From contig JAKAIE010000026.1 of NCBI GenBank assembly GCA_021814475.1, positions 1 through 33,731 on the forward strand: a stretch of DNA of 33,731 bases. Direction: 5' to 3'. The notes below the pieces were generated by a model. That model did no database searches and had not been told where the DNA came from. It saw only the letters and a list, made by a program, of their open reading frames with translations. The stretch's first letter is position 1. Every line of letters starts with the position of its first letter. Of this stretch, positions 17,120 to 26,183 are shown piece after piece. Source of the DNA: Nitrospirota bacterium. Lineage in GTDB: Bacteria > Nitrospirota > Thermodesulfovibrionia > Thermodesulfovibrionales > UBA6898. Position numbers and translations under genes: made by a program.

Positions 17120-17833
17120 TTACCGGTCTTCTTCCTGCTCTATCCTGAGCCTGTATCCGATACCCGGCTCGTTGATCAGAAATCTTGGCCGCGCAGGGTC
17201 CGCCTCCAGTTTATGACGGAGTTGCGCCATGTATATGCGCAGATAATGCGTCTGATCTGAATATCCGGAGCCCCATACCTCTTTCATAAGCAGGGTATGC
17301 GTGATCACCTTCCCTGCGTGTCTTATGAGGGTAGCCAGCAGTTTATATTCGATCGGGGTCAGATGGACTTCCCTCCCGTCCCTCAATACCTGCCTTTTCG
17401 CGAAATCGACCCTGAGATTACCTAGTGCAAAGACAGGATCTTCGCCCCCCGCCTGCTGCAGCGACAGATGGCGGAGGGCAACGCGAATACGCGCCAGCAA
17501 TTCTCCGGCCCCAAAAGGCTTCGTAAGATAATCGTCTGCCCCGGCATCCAGCGCCCGGATCTTATCGTCCTCCCGGTCACGCGCCGACAGCACGATAATC
17601 GGCACCCCGCTCCACTCACGTATCGCCGTTGTCACCTCCAGACCATCCATGTCCGGCAGGCCCAGGTCCAGGAGCACAACATCGGGACTGCGCGTTGCAG
17701 CCTCTGTCAGCCCCTCCTGTCCGGATTGCGCCTCGATGAGTCGATAACCGTGCCCTTCCAGCGTTATCCTGAGGAACCTCCTCATCTGGGGCTCGTCTTC
17801 GATCAAAAGAACCACTGTCTTCTCGTTTGTCAT
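17120..17833 (-). CDS. kdpE: Kdp response regulator
   Basis: A 237-residue OmpR-family regulator. The receiver has the acidic pocket LLIEDE, phosphoacceptor Asp56 (LLDLGLP) and Lys at LTKPFG. The winged helix DNA-binding domain has HLTPIEYKLLATLIRHAGKV and the C-terminal GIGYRL hairpin. It is activated by KdpD and switches on the kdp genes. Its ATG overlaps the kdpD stop by 4 bases. A CGGTAATTACCG palindrome covers its stop (17114-17125), next to the 3' end of the convergent P-type ATPase, and I see no proper terminator. Confidence 0.96.
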   Translation of the reverse strand: MTNEKTVVLLIEDEPQMRRFLRITLEGHGYRLIEAQSGQEGLTEAATRSPDVVLLDLGLPDMDGLEVTTAIREWSGVPIIVLSARDREDDKIRALDAGADDYLTKPFGAGELLARIRVALRHLSLQQAGGEDPVFALGNLRVDFAKRQVLRDGREVHLTPIEYKLLATLIRHAGKVITHTLLMKEVWGSGYSDQTHYLRIYMAQLRHKLEADPARPRFLINEPGIGYRLRIEQEEDR

Positions 17834-20532
17834 TGTCCCTCAGGCGATTCGATTTCCTTCTCCATACCGGGAGGTTCCTCTCGGACGGGGAGGGTAAATC
17901 TGAAGACCGCTCCGCCTCCGTCGCGGTTCCCGGCCCATATGCGCCCCCCATGTGCACCAATAATCGCCCGGCATATTGTCAGCCCCAGGCCGATACCTCC
18001 ACCCGCAGACGACCCCCTCATAAACTTTTCGAAGATGTCCTCTTCAGCCCCTTCAGGAATTCCGGGACCGCGGTCCGACAGCTCGACAAGGACGTCATCT
18101 CCCTGGATCGACGCACCCAGCGCCAGGGGGGTCCCCTTCGGTGTATATTTGAGGGCGTTATCAAGGAGATTCATAAGAACCTGCTCAATAAGAAGCGGAT
18201 CAAAAGGGATGAGAGGCAGCTTCTCGGACAGGTCGATCGTGAGGGGATGGTCTTTGAGTCTGTCGTGAAGCCTGTCGAGTACGACGCCGACTATCTCCTC
18301 GAAAGATTGCCATTCCTTTTTTACGGTTATCGCCTTGGACTCAAGCCGGGTCATATCGAGAACATTGCGGATGAGCTGATTGAGATGGTCAGACTCCTCA
18401 TAAATGGTCTGTAGCAGCTCCCGCCGATTAAACGAATCAAGGACAACGTCTTTCTGCAGCAGGGTCGATGCGGCCCCCGTAATAACGGCAAGGGGTGTAC
18501 GCAGATCATGGGAAACCGAACTGAGCATGGTATTGCGCAGGGACTCCGTCTCTGCCTTCACAAGGGCACGCTGGGCATCTTCCGCAAGAAAGGCCCTTTC
18601 GATTGCAAGGGCTGTCTGGTTGGCAAAACTTTCCAGCGCGTGGATCTGGTCCTGATCAAAGGTACCCACTGACGGACCGGGAAGGATTCCCAATACCCCC
18701 ACAGTCTTTGATGAGGCGATAAGGGGCAGATACAGAGCCTTTGACCCGGGAAGTGTGTCGGTCCCGAGACCTGCACGCTGGTGATGGTCAAAGGTCCATT
18801 GGGCCACACTCGCCTCTCTTCTGTCAGGGGCAAAGGCGTTCAGTCCCATAAATGGCACCTCCAGTATCCCTTTTTCGCCAGGAACGAGGACAACTGCCTT
18901 ACTCGAAAAAACCTCACCTATCTGCCGTATCGCGGCGGAGCTCAGACGGTCAAAACCCCTCTCATGCGCAAGTTCACGACTAAGATTATAAAGTGCCGCA
19001 GTCCTCTTTTCCCGTTGACGGGCCGCAGCCGCATGCTGGCGCACGCGAAGAGTCAAACTGCTGATCACTAGAGCAACAACGAACATCACCACAAAGGTGA
19101 AGAGGTACCGCACGTCGCTGACGGCAAAGGTGAAGTATGGCTGTACAAAAAAGAAATCGAAGGCCGCCACACTCAGCACCGTTGCCAGGAGAGACGGCCC
19201 CTTGCCGGCAAAACTCGCCGTGACGACAATACCCAGCATATACATCATCGCCAGATCCACAAGGGTGACGTAGGGCGCGATTACCGCAGCAATCCCGGTA
19301 CAGACCATGACGCTTCCTATGCCTATGAGCCAGTCTTGCTTCTTCCATCTGCTACTTGCAGGACGTGGGGATATCTTATGTGCCGGCTCTCCGGCATCCC
19401 CCGTTATGACATAGATATCGATGTCGCCGCTGCCGCGCACGATTTCATCCAAAAAGGAACCGTAAATCCTGTCCTTCCATCTGGGGTGCGTCGCTTTACC
19501 GATGATAATTTTCGTGACGTTGCGTGACCTCGCGTAGTTCAGGATCTCCTCGCTCGCCCTATGCCCCGAAAGAGTGACCGTTTCAGCACCAAGGCTTTCG
19601 GCCAGGCGCATGTGATCGGCCAGCTGTCTCAGATCGCTCTCCGAGGGCTTCACCTTGGCCGGGGCCTCGATGCTCACCGCCATCCATTCAGCGTGGAGAC
19701 TGGCGGCCATCCGCTTTGCAGCCCTGATGAGCCTGATAGAGCGGGGATTTGCACCGATGCAGACCATAATCCTCTCAGCAGCCGGCCATACTTCCCTGAC
19801 CCCCTTGACCTGCCGGTATGTCTGCATCTGCTCGTCAACACGCTCGGCGGTTCTCCTCAGGGCGATCTCGCGGAGCGCCAGCAGGTTCCCCTTGCGGAAG
19901 AAGTTGTGCTGCGCCCGCTCAGCCATCTCTCCCGTATAGACCTTGCCCTCCTTCAGGCGCTGGAGAAGATCTTCGGGAGGGAGATCGATGATCGCGAGTT
20001 CATCGGCCCTGTCAAGGACAAGGTCCGGCACGGTCTCCCGCACAACAACGCCCGTAATCTGGGCCACTACGTCATTCAGGCTTTCGATATGCTGGACGTT
20101 CAGGGTGGCGTATACATTGATGCCTGCGGCAAGAAGTTCGAAGACATCCTTCCAGCGCTTCTTATGGCGGCACCCCGGCGCATTCGTATGGGCAAGTTCG
20201 TCGACAAGGATCAGCCCGGGTCTGCGCTTCAGGGCCGCATCCAGATCAAATTCGCGAAGTACCGCCCCGCTATATTCGATCTCGCGGCGGGGGATTATTT
20301 CGAGGCCTTCGGCGAGGACCCCGGTCTCACGGCGACCGTGGGTCTCCACGATACCTGCAACAACGTCGATCCCCTCTGAACGCTTCTCACGCGCAGCCTC
20401 CAGCATGGCATAGGTCTTCCCGACGCCGGGTGCCGCACCGAAGAATATCTTCAGTTTTCCCTCACGCTCTCGCTCCTCTTCGACCTTCAGATTGGCTAAA
20501 AGCTCATCGGGACTGGGACGTCTGTCATCCAT
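17830..20532 (-). CDS. kdpD: Kdp sensor histidine kinase
   Basis: A full-length 900-residue KdpD. The N-terminal KdpD domain has Walker A GAAPGVGKT (32-40) and ILVDELAHTNAPG. A universal stress-like domain follows (about 250-375), then four transmembrane helices in about 400-500, a GAF-like domain (about 520-660), the HisKA box with His675 (SVSHDLRTPL), and the HATPase domain (NLLDNALKY, DRGPGIP, GIGLGL). It senses low K+ and ionic stress and phosphorylates KdpE. I place the start at the ATG at 20532, six bases after GGAG; a TTG one codon earlier is less likely. It lies 53 bases after an unknown exported protein gene and overlaps kdpE. Confidence 0.97.
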   Translation of the reverse strand: MDDRRPSPDELLANLKVEEEREREGKLKIFFGAAPGVGKTYAMLEAAREKRSEGIDVVAGIVETHGRRETGVLAEGLEIIPRREIEYSGAVLREFDLDAALKRRPGLILVDELAHTNAPGCRHKKRWKDVFELLAAGINVYATLNVQHIESLNDVVAQITGVVVRETVPDLVLDRADELAIIDLPPEDLLQRLKEGKVYTGEMAERAQHNFFRKGNLLALREIALRRTAERVDEQMQTYRQVKGVREVWPAAERIMVCIGANPRSIRLIRAAKRMAASLHAEWMAVSIEAPAKVKPSESDLRQLADHMRLAESLGAETVTLSGHRASEEILNYARSRNVTKIIIGKATHPRWKDRIYGSFLDEIVRGSGDIDIYVITGDAGEPAHKISPRPASSRWKKQDWLIGIGSVMVCTGIAAVIAPYVTLVDLAMMYMLGIVVTASFAGKGPSLLATVLSVAAFDFFFVQPYFTFAVSDVRYLFTFVVMFVVALVISSLTLRVRQHAAAARQREKRTAALYNLSRELAHERGFDRLSSAAIRQIGEVFSSKAVVLVPGEKGILEVPFMGLNAFAPDRREASVAQWTFDHHQRAGLGTDTLPGSKALYLPLIASSKTVGVLGILPGPSVGTFDQDQIHALESFANQTALAIERAFLAEDAQRALVKAETESLRNTMLSSVSHDLRTPLAVITGAASTLLQKDVVLDSFNRRELLQTIYEESDHLNQLIRNVLDMTRLESKAITVKKEWQSFEEIVGVVLDRLHDRLKDHPLTIDLSEKLPLIPFDPLLIEQVLMNLLDNALKYTPKGTPLALGASIQGDDVLVELSDRGPGIPEGAEEDIFEKFMRGSSAGGGIGLGLTICRAIIGAHGGRIWAGNRDGGGAVFRFTLPVREEPPGMEKEIESPEGQ

Positions 20533-20588
20533 CAATCACTCCGCCTGTTCACGCATGGCAACCCGAAAGAGAACTTGGACATATCTGA

Positions 20589-21005
20589 CTAATGATCGCA
20601 AATCCCGGCACTAATTACAAGACACGAAGCGGCTTTTGTCTTCGCAATGTCATCAGGCTTGATCTCACCGGCAAAGACCTCTCCCTTTATATACGTTTCA
20701 CCGACAAACGACATTATCCTGATTATTCCAACTGGCGATACTTCACATGACGGGCTTGTCCTGTAGACGGCAAGGGTATCATTGACATGAATGGCCTTCC
20801 TTACGTCTTCAGTGCCGCTATGAAACAGATAGACCGTGTCGCCTTTCACAAACTTGTCATGCCTCACCTCCTGATGATAAAGCTGGGCCGGGTAGGATAC
20901 TGCAAATGTGGCAGGGGTCATGCAGAAACCCGGCAGAAACAGAGTCACAATCAGCGCACTGACCAACTTTTTTTTCACACCGTTCGCTTTTAATCCGGAC
21001 TTCAT
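20589..21005 (-). CDS. Exported protein of unknown function inside the kdp operon
   Basis: A 138-residue protein I do not recognise. It has a lysine-rich start and a hydrophobic segment (about 14-35, SALIVTLFLPGFCMTP then TFA) typical of a Sec signal peptide, so it is probably periplasmic. The mature part looks beta-rich (GDTVYLFHSG, VNDTLAVYR, VGIIRIMSFVGETYIKGEVFAGEIKPDDIAK) and ends with ASCLVISAGICDH. Cysteines near SPSCEV, ASCLV and GICDH could form a disulfide. The ATG is 4 bases after the kdpC stop and has AAGGAG before it, so it is translated as part of kdpABC. Its place between pump and sensor genes suggests a role in assembly, stability or periplasmic K+ sensing; this is inference. 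Confidence 0.75.
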   Translation of the reverse strand: MKSGLKANGVKKKLVSALIVTLFLPGFCMTPATFAVSYPAQLYHQEVRHDKFVKGDTVYLFHSGTEDVRKAIHVNDTLAVYRTSPSCEVSPVGIIRIMSFVGETYIKGEVFAGEIKPDDIAKTKAASCLVISAGICDH

Positions 21006-21009
21006 TTTT

Positions 21010-21588
21010 TTACTCCTTCTTCAGGTCGTCGAGCGCCAGATTCAGATTAAGAACATTTACAGTCGGCTCTCCCAGAATCCAGAGCTGTCTCGGCTCAGTA
21101 TAGGCCGCGACAAGCGCCCGGACCTTGGCCTCATCAATACCACGGTTCTCTGCCACCCGCCTCACCTGATACTCTGCGGCAGCAGGACTTATGTGCGGGT
21201 CAAGGCCGCTGCCCGAAGCAGTAGTCAGGTCCGCCGGGACCGATGCAGGGGCTTGTGGATCGGCCTTTCGCAGCGCCTCTATCCTTGCCTTCGCCTGCTC
21301 TAACAACGCCGGGTTGGTCTGCGCCAGGTTGGAACCGGACGAAGAGGCAGCATTATAGGGAAACGGAGATGTCGCAGACAGCCTGCCCCAAAAATATTTT
21401 GGATCATCAAAAGGCTGACCGATCAGTTCAGAGCCGATGGGCTTCCCGCCTTTCACTATAAGGCTGCCGTTCGCCTGGGCCGGGAAGATCAGTTGCGCAA
21501 TGCCCGTCACCGTAAGGGGATAGATTATTCCAGTAAGAACCGTAAAGACAACCAGTGAAACCAGTGCAGGTCGTATAATTTTCATCAT
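21010..21588 (-). CDS. kdpC: K+-transporting ATPase subunit C
   Basis: A 192-residue KdpC of normal length. One N-terminal membrane helix (about 6-30, [18 protein letters not shown]) anchors a periplasmic domain. Family signatures are visible: [43 protein letters not shown] and [15 protein letters not shown]. KdpC raises the ATP affinity of KdpB. The ATG at 21588 has AAGGAGAG upstream. It is 12 bases after kdpB and 4 bases before the unknown exported protein. Confidence 0.97.
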   Translation of the reverse strand: MMKIIRPALVSLVVFTVLTGIIYPLTVTGIAQLIFPAQANGSLIVKGGKPIGSELIGQPFDDPKYFWGRLSATSPFPYNAASSSGSNLAQTNPALLEQAKARIEALRKADPQAPASVPADLTTASGSGLDPHISPAAAEYQVRRVAENRGIDEAKVRALVAAYTEPRQLWILGEPTVNVLNLNLALDDLKKE

Positions 21589-21600
21589 TGTATTCTCTCC

Positions 21601-23673
21601 TTATGCCAGTTTAAGAGCCGTTATAATCATATCGATCAGTTTGATACCGACAAACGGGACAATCAGGCCGCCGAGTCCGTAGATAAGAAGGTTGTTGCGC
21701 AGCACAACTCCAGCCCCCATCGGACGATAAGGAACGCCGCGCAGGGCCAGGGGGATCAGCGCTATTATTATCAGCGCGTTGAATATGACCGCAGACAGGA
21801 TGGCGCTCTGAGGCGTCGAGAGTCCCATGATGTTGAGGCTGCCAAGCTGCGGGTATATTGTAAGAAACGCAGCCGGCAGAATCGCAAAGTATTTTGCCAC
21901 ATCGTTGGCTATGCTGAATGTGGTGAGCGTGCCGCGCGTCATCAACAACTGCTTGCCTATCTCGACCACCTCGATCAGTTTTGTTGGATTTGAGTCCAGA
22001 TCAACCATATTCCCAGCCTCTTTTGCAGCCTGTGTTCCGGTGTTCATGGCAACAGCGACATCGGCCTGAGCCAACGCAGGAGCGTCATTGGTTCCGTCTC
22101 CTGTCATCGCCACAAGCCTGCCTCCCGCCTGGTGCTCGCGGATGAGCTTCAGCTTGGCCTCAGGAGTGGCCTGGGCAAGGAAATCGTCAACCCCTGCCTC
22201 TGCAGCTATCGCTGCGGCAGTAAGCGGGTTGTCACCCGTGATCATAACCGTCTTGATGCCCATACGCCGAAGCTCAGCAAACCGTTCTTTTATTCCGCCT
22301 TTGACAATATCATTAAGCCGAATAACACCAAGCACCCTCTTCCCTTCAGCCACAACCAGGGGGGTACCGCCCTGCCGCGCTATTTCCTCAACAGCGGCCC
22401 TTACGTCCGATGGAAAGGCGCCTTTCTGCTTACTCACATATTCTTCTATCGCATCCGCCGCGCCTTTTCGTATCTCCCTGTCACCCAGGTTGACGCCGCT
22501 CATGCGGGTATGGGCGGAAAACGGGACCAGAGTCGCATTGAGAGCGTGGATATCGCGTTCGCGGAAACCGTATTTCTCCTTTGCCAGTATGACGATACTC
22601 CTGCCCTCAGGGGTTTCATCGGCTAATGAGGAGAGCTGAGCAGCATCGGCCAGATCCTTGCCGTCCACTTCATCGGCAGGAATAAAGGCAGTGGCCTGCC
22701 TGTTCCCCAATGTTATGGTGCCGGTCTTGTCGAGAAGGAGCACATCGACATCGCCGGCTGCCTCAACAGCACGACCGGACATTGCGATGACGTTCGCCTG
22801 GATCATGCGGTCCATGCCCGCAATGCCGATGGCGGACAGGAGCCCTCCGATAGTCGTCGGGATAAGACAGACGAGCAATGATATAAGCACGGTGATCGAT
22901 GTCGGGCTGCCGTGGCCTGCCGCCTTTACACTGAACAGGGAGAAGGGCAGAAGCGTGACGACAGCCAGCAGAAAGATTATGGTCAAGCCCGCAAGCAGTA
23001 TATCCAGTGCTATTTCATTCGGCGTCTTCTGCCTCTTCGCGCCTTCCACCATCGAGATCATCCTGTCGAGGAATGTCTCACCGGGGTTGGCGGTGATCCG
23101 TATGACGAGCCAGTCCGACAGCACCTCTGTACCCCCGGTCACCGCAGACCTGTCGCCTCCGCTTTCCCGGATTACAGGGGCGCTCTCGCCGGTTATGGCA
23201 CTCTCGTTCACTGAAGCCACACCCACCACAATTTCGCCGTCTCCGGGGATTATGTCTCCCGCCTCTGCGAGGATATGGTCTCCCTTTCTCAACTGGGAGG
23301 AGGGGATGATACTGAGGGTTGCTTCCCGCTCAGGTTTTGAAAGACGTTTTGCCTGGATATCCTTCCTCGATCCGCGCAGGGCATCTGCCTGTGCCTTGCC
23401 CCTGCCTTCGGCAACGGATTCCGCAAAATTTGCGAAAAGCACCGTGGCCCAGAGCCATAACGAGATGCCGAGGATGAACCCCGCGGATTCCGTGCCGGGA
23501 ACGAACAGGGCATACGTAAAGAGGAGCGTCGTCAGGACGCTTCCAACCTCGACCACAAACATAACCGGGTTCCGAAACTGGTTTTTCGGATTGAGTTTGA
23601 TCAGCGAATCTATCAGAGCACGTCTTATTATCTTCGCTTCAAAAAGGGCGTGCTTTTTCTTTTTATGAGTCAT
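21601..23673 (-). CDS. kdpB: K+-transporting ATPase subunit B (P-type ATPase)
   Basis: The 690-residue catalytic subunit of the KdpFABC pump. Asp315 in DKTGTIT is phosphorylated by ATP. TGES at 161-164 holds the dephosphorylation Glu and the Ser164 that in E. coli is an inhibitory phosphorylation site. M4 reads LIPTTIGGL, and the hinge is [34 protein letters not shown] precedes the ATG. It lies between kdpA (15 bases) and kdpC (12 bases). All motifs are intact. Confidence 0.98.
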   Translation of the reverse strand: MTHKKKKHALFEAKIIRRALIDSLIKLNPKNQFRNPVMFVVEVGSVLTTLLFTYALFVPGTESAGFILGISLWLWATVLFANFAESVAEGRGKAQADALRGSRKDIQAKRLSKPEREATLSIIPSSQLRKGDHILAEAGDIIPGDGEIVVGVASVNESAITGESAPVIRESGGDRSAVTGGTEVLSDWLVIRITANPGETFLDRMISMVEGAKRQKTPNEIALDILLAGLTIIFLLAVVTLLPFSLFSVKAAGHGSPTSITVLISLLVCLIPTTIGGLLSAIGIAGMDRMIQANVIAMSGRAVEAAGDVDVLLLDKTGTITLGNRQATAFIPADEVDGKDLADAAQLSSLADETPEGRSIVILAKEKYGFRERDIHALNATLVPFSAHTRMSGVNLGDREIRKGAADAIEEYVSKQKGAFPSDVRAAVEEIARQGGTPLVVAEGKRVLGVIRLNDIVKGGIKERFAELRRMGIKTVMITGDNPLTAAAIAAEAGVDDFLAQATPEAKLKLIREHQAGGRLVAMTGDGTNDAPALAQADVAVAMNTGTQAAKEAGNMVDLDSNPTKLIEVVEIGKQLLMTRGTLTTFSIANDVAKYFAILPAAFLTIYPQLGSLNIMGLSTPQSAILSAVIFNALIIIALIPLALRGVPYRPMGAGVVLRNNLLIYGLGGLIVPFVGIKLIDMIITALKLA

Positions 23674-23688
23674 TATCTATTCCTCCTC

Positions 23689-25491
23689 TTACTTGTAAAG
23701 CGTCAGATGTTCGGCGATCGGTCCCAGCGCCAGGCCGGGGAGGAACGTAAGCGCTCCGACAATAATAATTATGCCTGCCAAAAAAAAGACAAACAGCGGC
23801 GTATGTGTCGGCAGTGTGCCCACGCTAGGAGTCACATATTTTTTCGATGCCAGAGACCCCGCGATCGCAATTATTGGCACCATGACCCAGAACCTGCCGA
23901 AGAGCATGCAGACACCTAACAGGGTGTTATAAAACGGGGTGTTCGCCGAGAGGCCCGCAAAGGCGCTGCCGTTATTGTTCCCTGCCGATGAAAAGGCATA
24001 CAGAATCTGCGAAAAACCGTGGGGTCCGGGGTTCGAAATGCCTGCGACACCTGCATTTGTTACTGACGCAACTGCTGTACCAAGCAGAACACAAGCGGCG
24101 GGTACCAGTATCACGATCGCTACCATCTTCATCTCAAACGCCTCGATCTTTTTGCCCAGGTATTCCGGAGTGCGGCCGACCATGAGACCGGAGACAAAAA
24201 CCGCCACCATCGCAAAGGCAAGCATCCCGTAAAGGCCGGAGCCGACACCTCCGAATATTATCTCTCCCAGTTGTATCAAGACCATCGGCACGAGCCCGCC
24301 CAGAGGACTGAATGAATCGTGCATCGCATTAACCGAACCATTGGAGGCCGCTGTTGTCGCCGTTGCCCAGAGGGCGGAATTGGCTATGCCGAAGCGCAGT
24401 TCCTTGCCTTCCATGTTACCGCCGGGCTGAAGATCACTGGCCGTCTGATTCACACCGGCCTCCGTAAGGAGAGGATTCCCGGCCTGTTCGAACGAATAGC
24501 AGAATAACAGGAGAGGAATAAATATAACCAGCATGACAGCAAGCAAAGCCCAGCCTTGTCTCCTGTCGCCGACCATTTTTCCGAATGTATAGCATAGGGC
24601 CGCGGGGATCAGAAGAATGGAGAGCATCTCCAGGAAATTCGAAAGGGGCGTAGGGTTTTCAAACGGATGCGCCGAGTTCACATTAAAGAAACCGCCACCG
24701 TTTGTGCCGAGCTGCTTGATCGCAACCTGCGAGGCGGCGGGCCCAAGCGGCAATGTCTGCACAGAAGCCTTGGCATGCTCAGTCACAGGCTTTCCGTCTG
24801 CACCTGTGACTGCTTTGCCGTCAGCATCAACTTTGGGACTGTCATAGGTGATCTTCTGAAGAAGCGGCACATTTTTAAAGTGGCTGAAGTTCTGCACCAC
24901 TCCCTGCGAAACCAGCACCACTGCCAGGATCAAAGACAACGGCAGCAGGATGTAGAGCGTGGTGCGCGTGAGGTCAGCCCAGAAATTGCCGATGGTGCTT
25001 GCGCTCCGTCTGGTAAAGCCCCGGATGAGAGCAACCAGTACAGCCATCCCCTGAGCTGCCGAGACAAAGTTCTGGACACTGAGCCCCATCATCTGCGTCA
25101 GGTAGCTCATCGTCGATTCGCCGCCATAGGACTGCCAGTTGGTATTTGTAAGGAAACTGACCGCAGTATTGAAGGCAAGATCAGGCGGGACCCCGGCAAA
25201 CTTCTGTGGGTTCAGCGGCAATATTCCCTGCAGGCGAAGAATGAGATATAACAGAAAGAAAAATGCGAACTTGAACGCGAGAACCGCGACCGCATATGTC
25301 TTCCAGGTCATCTCGTCATCCGGTCGTATGCCCAACAGTCGATAGATCAGTCTTTCGACAGGGGCCAGGACCCGATTGGGCCAGAATGCTTTGCCCTCAT
25401 ACACCATTGCCATATAACCGCCCAATGGTTTTACAAGGACCAGAAGGACCACAATATACAACGCTATTTGAATTATGCCATTTGTAGTCAT
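23689..25491 (-). CDS. kdpA: K+-transporting ATPase subunit A (K+ channel-like subunit)
   Basis: The 600-residue membrane subunit that selects K+. It belongs to the superfamily of K+ transporters with four pore loops; visible loop segments are TNTNWQSYGGES, GTNGGGFFNVNSAHPFENP, TTAASNGSVNAMHDS and FSSAGNNNGSAFAG. About ten transmembrane helices follow MTTNGIIQIALYIVVLLVLVK. I set the start at the ATG at 25491, 8 bases after GGAG, not 25 codons upstream, because the upstream stretch is the kdpF gene in another frame. The ATG overlaps the kdpF stop by 4 bases. Confidence 0.97.
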   Translation of the reverse strand: MTTNGIIQIALYIVVLLVLVKPLGGYMAMVYEGKAFWPNRVLAPVERLIYRLLGIRPDDEMTWKTYAVAVLAFKFAFFFLLYLILRLQGILPLNPQKFAGVPPDLAFNTAVSFLTNTNWQSYGGESTMSYLTQMMGLSVQNFVSAAQGMAVLVALIRGFTRRSASTIGNFWADLTRTTLYILLPLSLILAVVLVSQGVVQNFSHFKNVPLLQKITYDSPKVDADGKAVTGADGKPVTEHAKASVQTLPLGPAASQVAIKQLGTNGGGFFNVNSAHPFENPTPLSNFLEMLSILLIPAALCYTFGKMVGDRRQGWALLAVMLVIFIPLLLFCYSFEQAGNPLLTEAGVNQTASDLQPGGNMEGKELRFGIANSALWATATTAASNGSVNAMHDSFSPLGGLVPMVLIQLGEIIFGGVGSGLYGMLAFAMVAVFVSGLMVGRTPEYLGKKIEAFEMKMVAIVILVPAACVLLGTAVASVTNAGVAGISNPGPHGFSQILYAFSSAGNNNGSAFAGLSANTPFYNTLLGVCMLFGRFWVMVPIIAIAGSLASKKYVTPSVGTLPTHTPLFVFFLAGIIIIVGALTFLPGLALGPIAEHLTLYK

Positions 25492-25580
25492 GAGAATATC
25501 TCCGGCTTCATGAGGGCAACCGTAAGATAGACCAGAAGCCCCAGGGCAATAATACCGCCTATCCAATAAAAAATTTCCAT
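25488..25580 (-). CDS. kdpF: KdpF small membrane subunit
   Basis: A 30-residue single-helix peptide, MEIFYWIGGIIALGLLVYLT then VALMKPEIFS. The pattern of a short helix ending in L/LMKPE-F is that of KdpF, a stabilising subunit of KdpFABC. AGGAGG lies 7 bases before the ATG. Its TGA overlaps the kdpA ATG (ATGA), a typical coupled junction. Confidence 0.9.
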   Translation of the reverse strand: MEIFYWIGGIIALGLLVYLTVALMKPEIFS

Positions 25581-25591
25581 AATGCAGCCTC

Positions 25592-25672
25592 CTACACCTT
25601 CTCGAAAAGTTTTACCAGCAAAGCGGTAAGGGCAAAAAAAACGATTAACAGCCCGACATATAACACATCCAT
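25592..25672 (-). CDS. 26-residue membrane peptide at the head of the kdp operon
   Basis: The peptide MDVLYVGLLIVFFALTALLV then KLFEKV is one hydrophobic helix followed by a short charged tail. GGAGG stands 7 bases before the ATG and the stop is 11 bases before kdpF. Small peptides of the form M-x-YLYLxLxVLFFALT-x-L-V-x-LCE are common before kdpF in other bacteria, and this fits that pattern, although the cysteine is missing. It may be a further small subunit of the pump; I know of no proven function. Confidence 0.7.
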   Translation of the reverse strand: MDVLYVGLLIVFFALTALLVKLFEKV

Positions 25673-25698
25673 TTGAGTACCTCCGTTATTTCCATCCT

Positions 25699-25727
25699 AT
25701 CATGGAAAAGAGCAAGGTTGGGGTAAA
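25699..25727 (-). promoter_or_regulatory. Candidate kdp promoter
   Basis: On the minus strand TTTACC (25722-25727) and CATGAT (25699-25704) are 17 bases apart. Both boxes are imperfect (4 of 6), as expected for an activator-dependent promoter. The inferred start at about 25692 leaves about 20 bases to the first kdp ATG. Confidence 0.5.
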
Positions 25728-25742
25728 GAATCACTGCAGAAG

Positions 25743-25765
25743 TGTAAAAAATGAGTAAAAATAAA
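25743..25765 (-). promoter_or_regulatory. KdpE-box-like operator
   Basis: On the minus strand the site reads TTTATTTTTACTC then ATTTTTTACA, two T-rich half-sites ending in TTTAC and TTTACA. It is very close to the E. coli KdpE site as I recall it (TTTATAC then TTTTTTTACA). Measured from the predicted start near 25692 it covers about -51 to -73, the same position as the E. coli site at about -55 to -71. Confidence 0.65.
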
Positions 25766-25849
25766 AGGGATGACAACTTCTAATTGTACTGACGGATGCG
25801 AAATATTACGTGAGGGTAAAGACGAGCAAAAAAGAATGAGACGAAAGAA

Positions 25850-26137
25850 TTACTCGAAACACTCCATGCTGCGCTGTTTGTTTATTTCGAGGTGCTTCTT
25901 CTCGCACCAGACATTCCCCAATTGAGGGGAACCTCCTGTGGGCTTCGTGATCCTGGCCCGCCTGCAGTCAACACAATGTCCGATCTTCATACCGGGAAGG
26001 GAGACAAAACAGGGCATCTGGCGGTGTTTGGCCATCTGGATCTTTCTCTGGCCGCACCATACAGTGCCCGGGGAAGGCTTCTGCCCATCCGGTTTTGTAT
26101 CGTGTCCGTGCCGGCAGATACCGCAGTTGCTACTCAT
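25850..26137 (-). CDS. Small eight-cysteine protein with two Cys4 modules
   Basis: A 95-residue protein I do not recognise. It consists of two repeats of about 45-50 residues. Each has the cysteine pattern C-x2-C-x19-C-x14-C with identical spacing (Cys5, 8, 28, 43 and Cys55, 58, 78, 93), a shared KPxGxxPxxGxVWC core and a closing MxCF. There is no signal peptide. The pattern suggests one zinc or iron site per module, such as a zinc ribbon or rubredoxin-like knuckle. The ATG at 26137 is preceded by AAGG inside a 13-bp tandem repeat. It lies 46 bases after the Ig-like/AMIN gene, probably in the same transcript, and upstream of the kdp promoter. Nucleic-acid binding or redox roles are possible but unproven. 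Confidence 0.75.
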   Translation of the reverse strand: MSSNCGICRHGHDTKPDGQKPSPGTVWCGQRKIQMAKHRQMPCFVSLPGMKIGHCVDCRRARITKPTGGSPQLGNVWCEKKHLEINKQRSMECFE

Positions 26138-26156
26138 GGACCTTACTCATGGACCT
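26131..26156. repeat. 13-bp tandem duplication of a ribosome site and start codon
   Basis: TACTCATGGACCT occurs twice in direct succession (26131-26143 and 26144-26156). On the minus strand each copy gives AGGTCC-ATG-AGTA. The second ATG (26137) opens the Cys-rich gene. The first (26150) opens a six-codon frame (MSKVHE) whose TAG overlaps the true start. Confidence 0.85.
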
Positions 26157-26183
26157 TTACTCCCGCTCTCCGGGGACTTCGGA

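Noticed and set aside
17102-17125. CGGTAATTACCG palindrome as terminator of the P-type ATPase and kdpE genes
   Set aside because: The stem is only six AT-containing pairs with no loop and no T-run.
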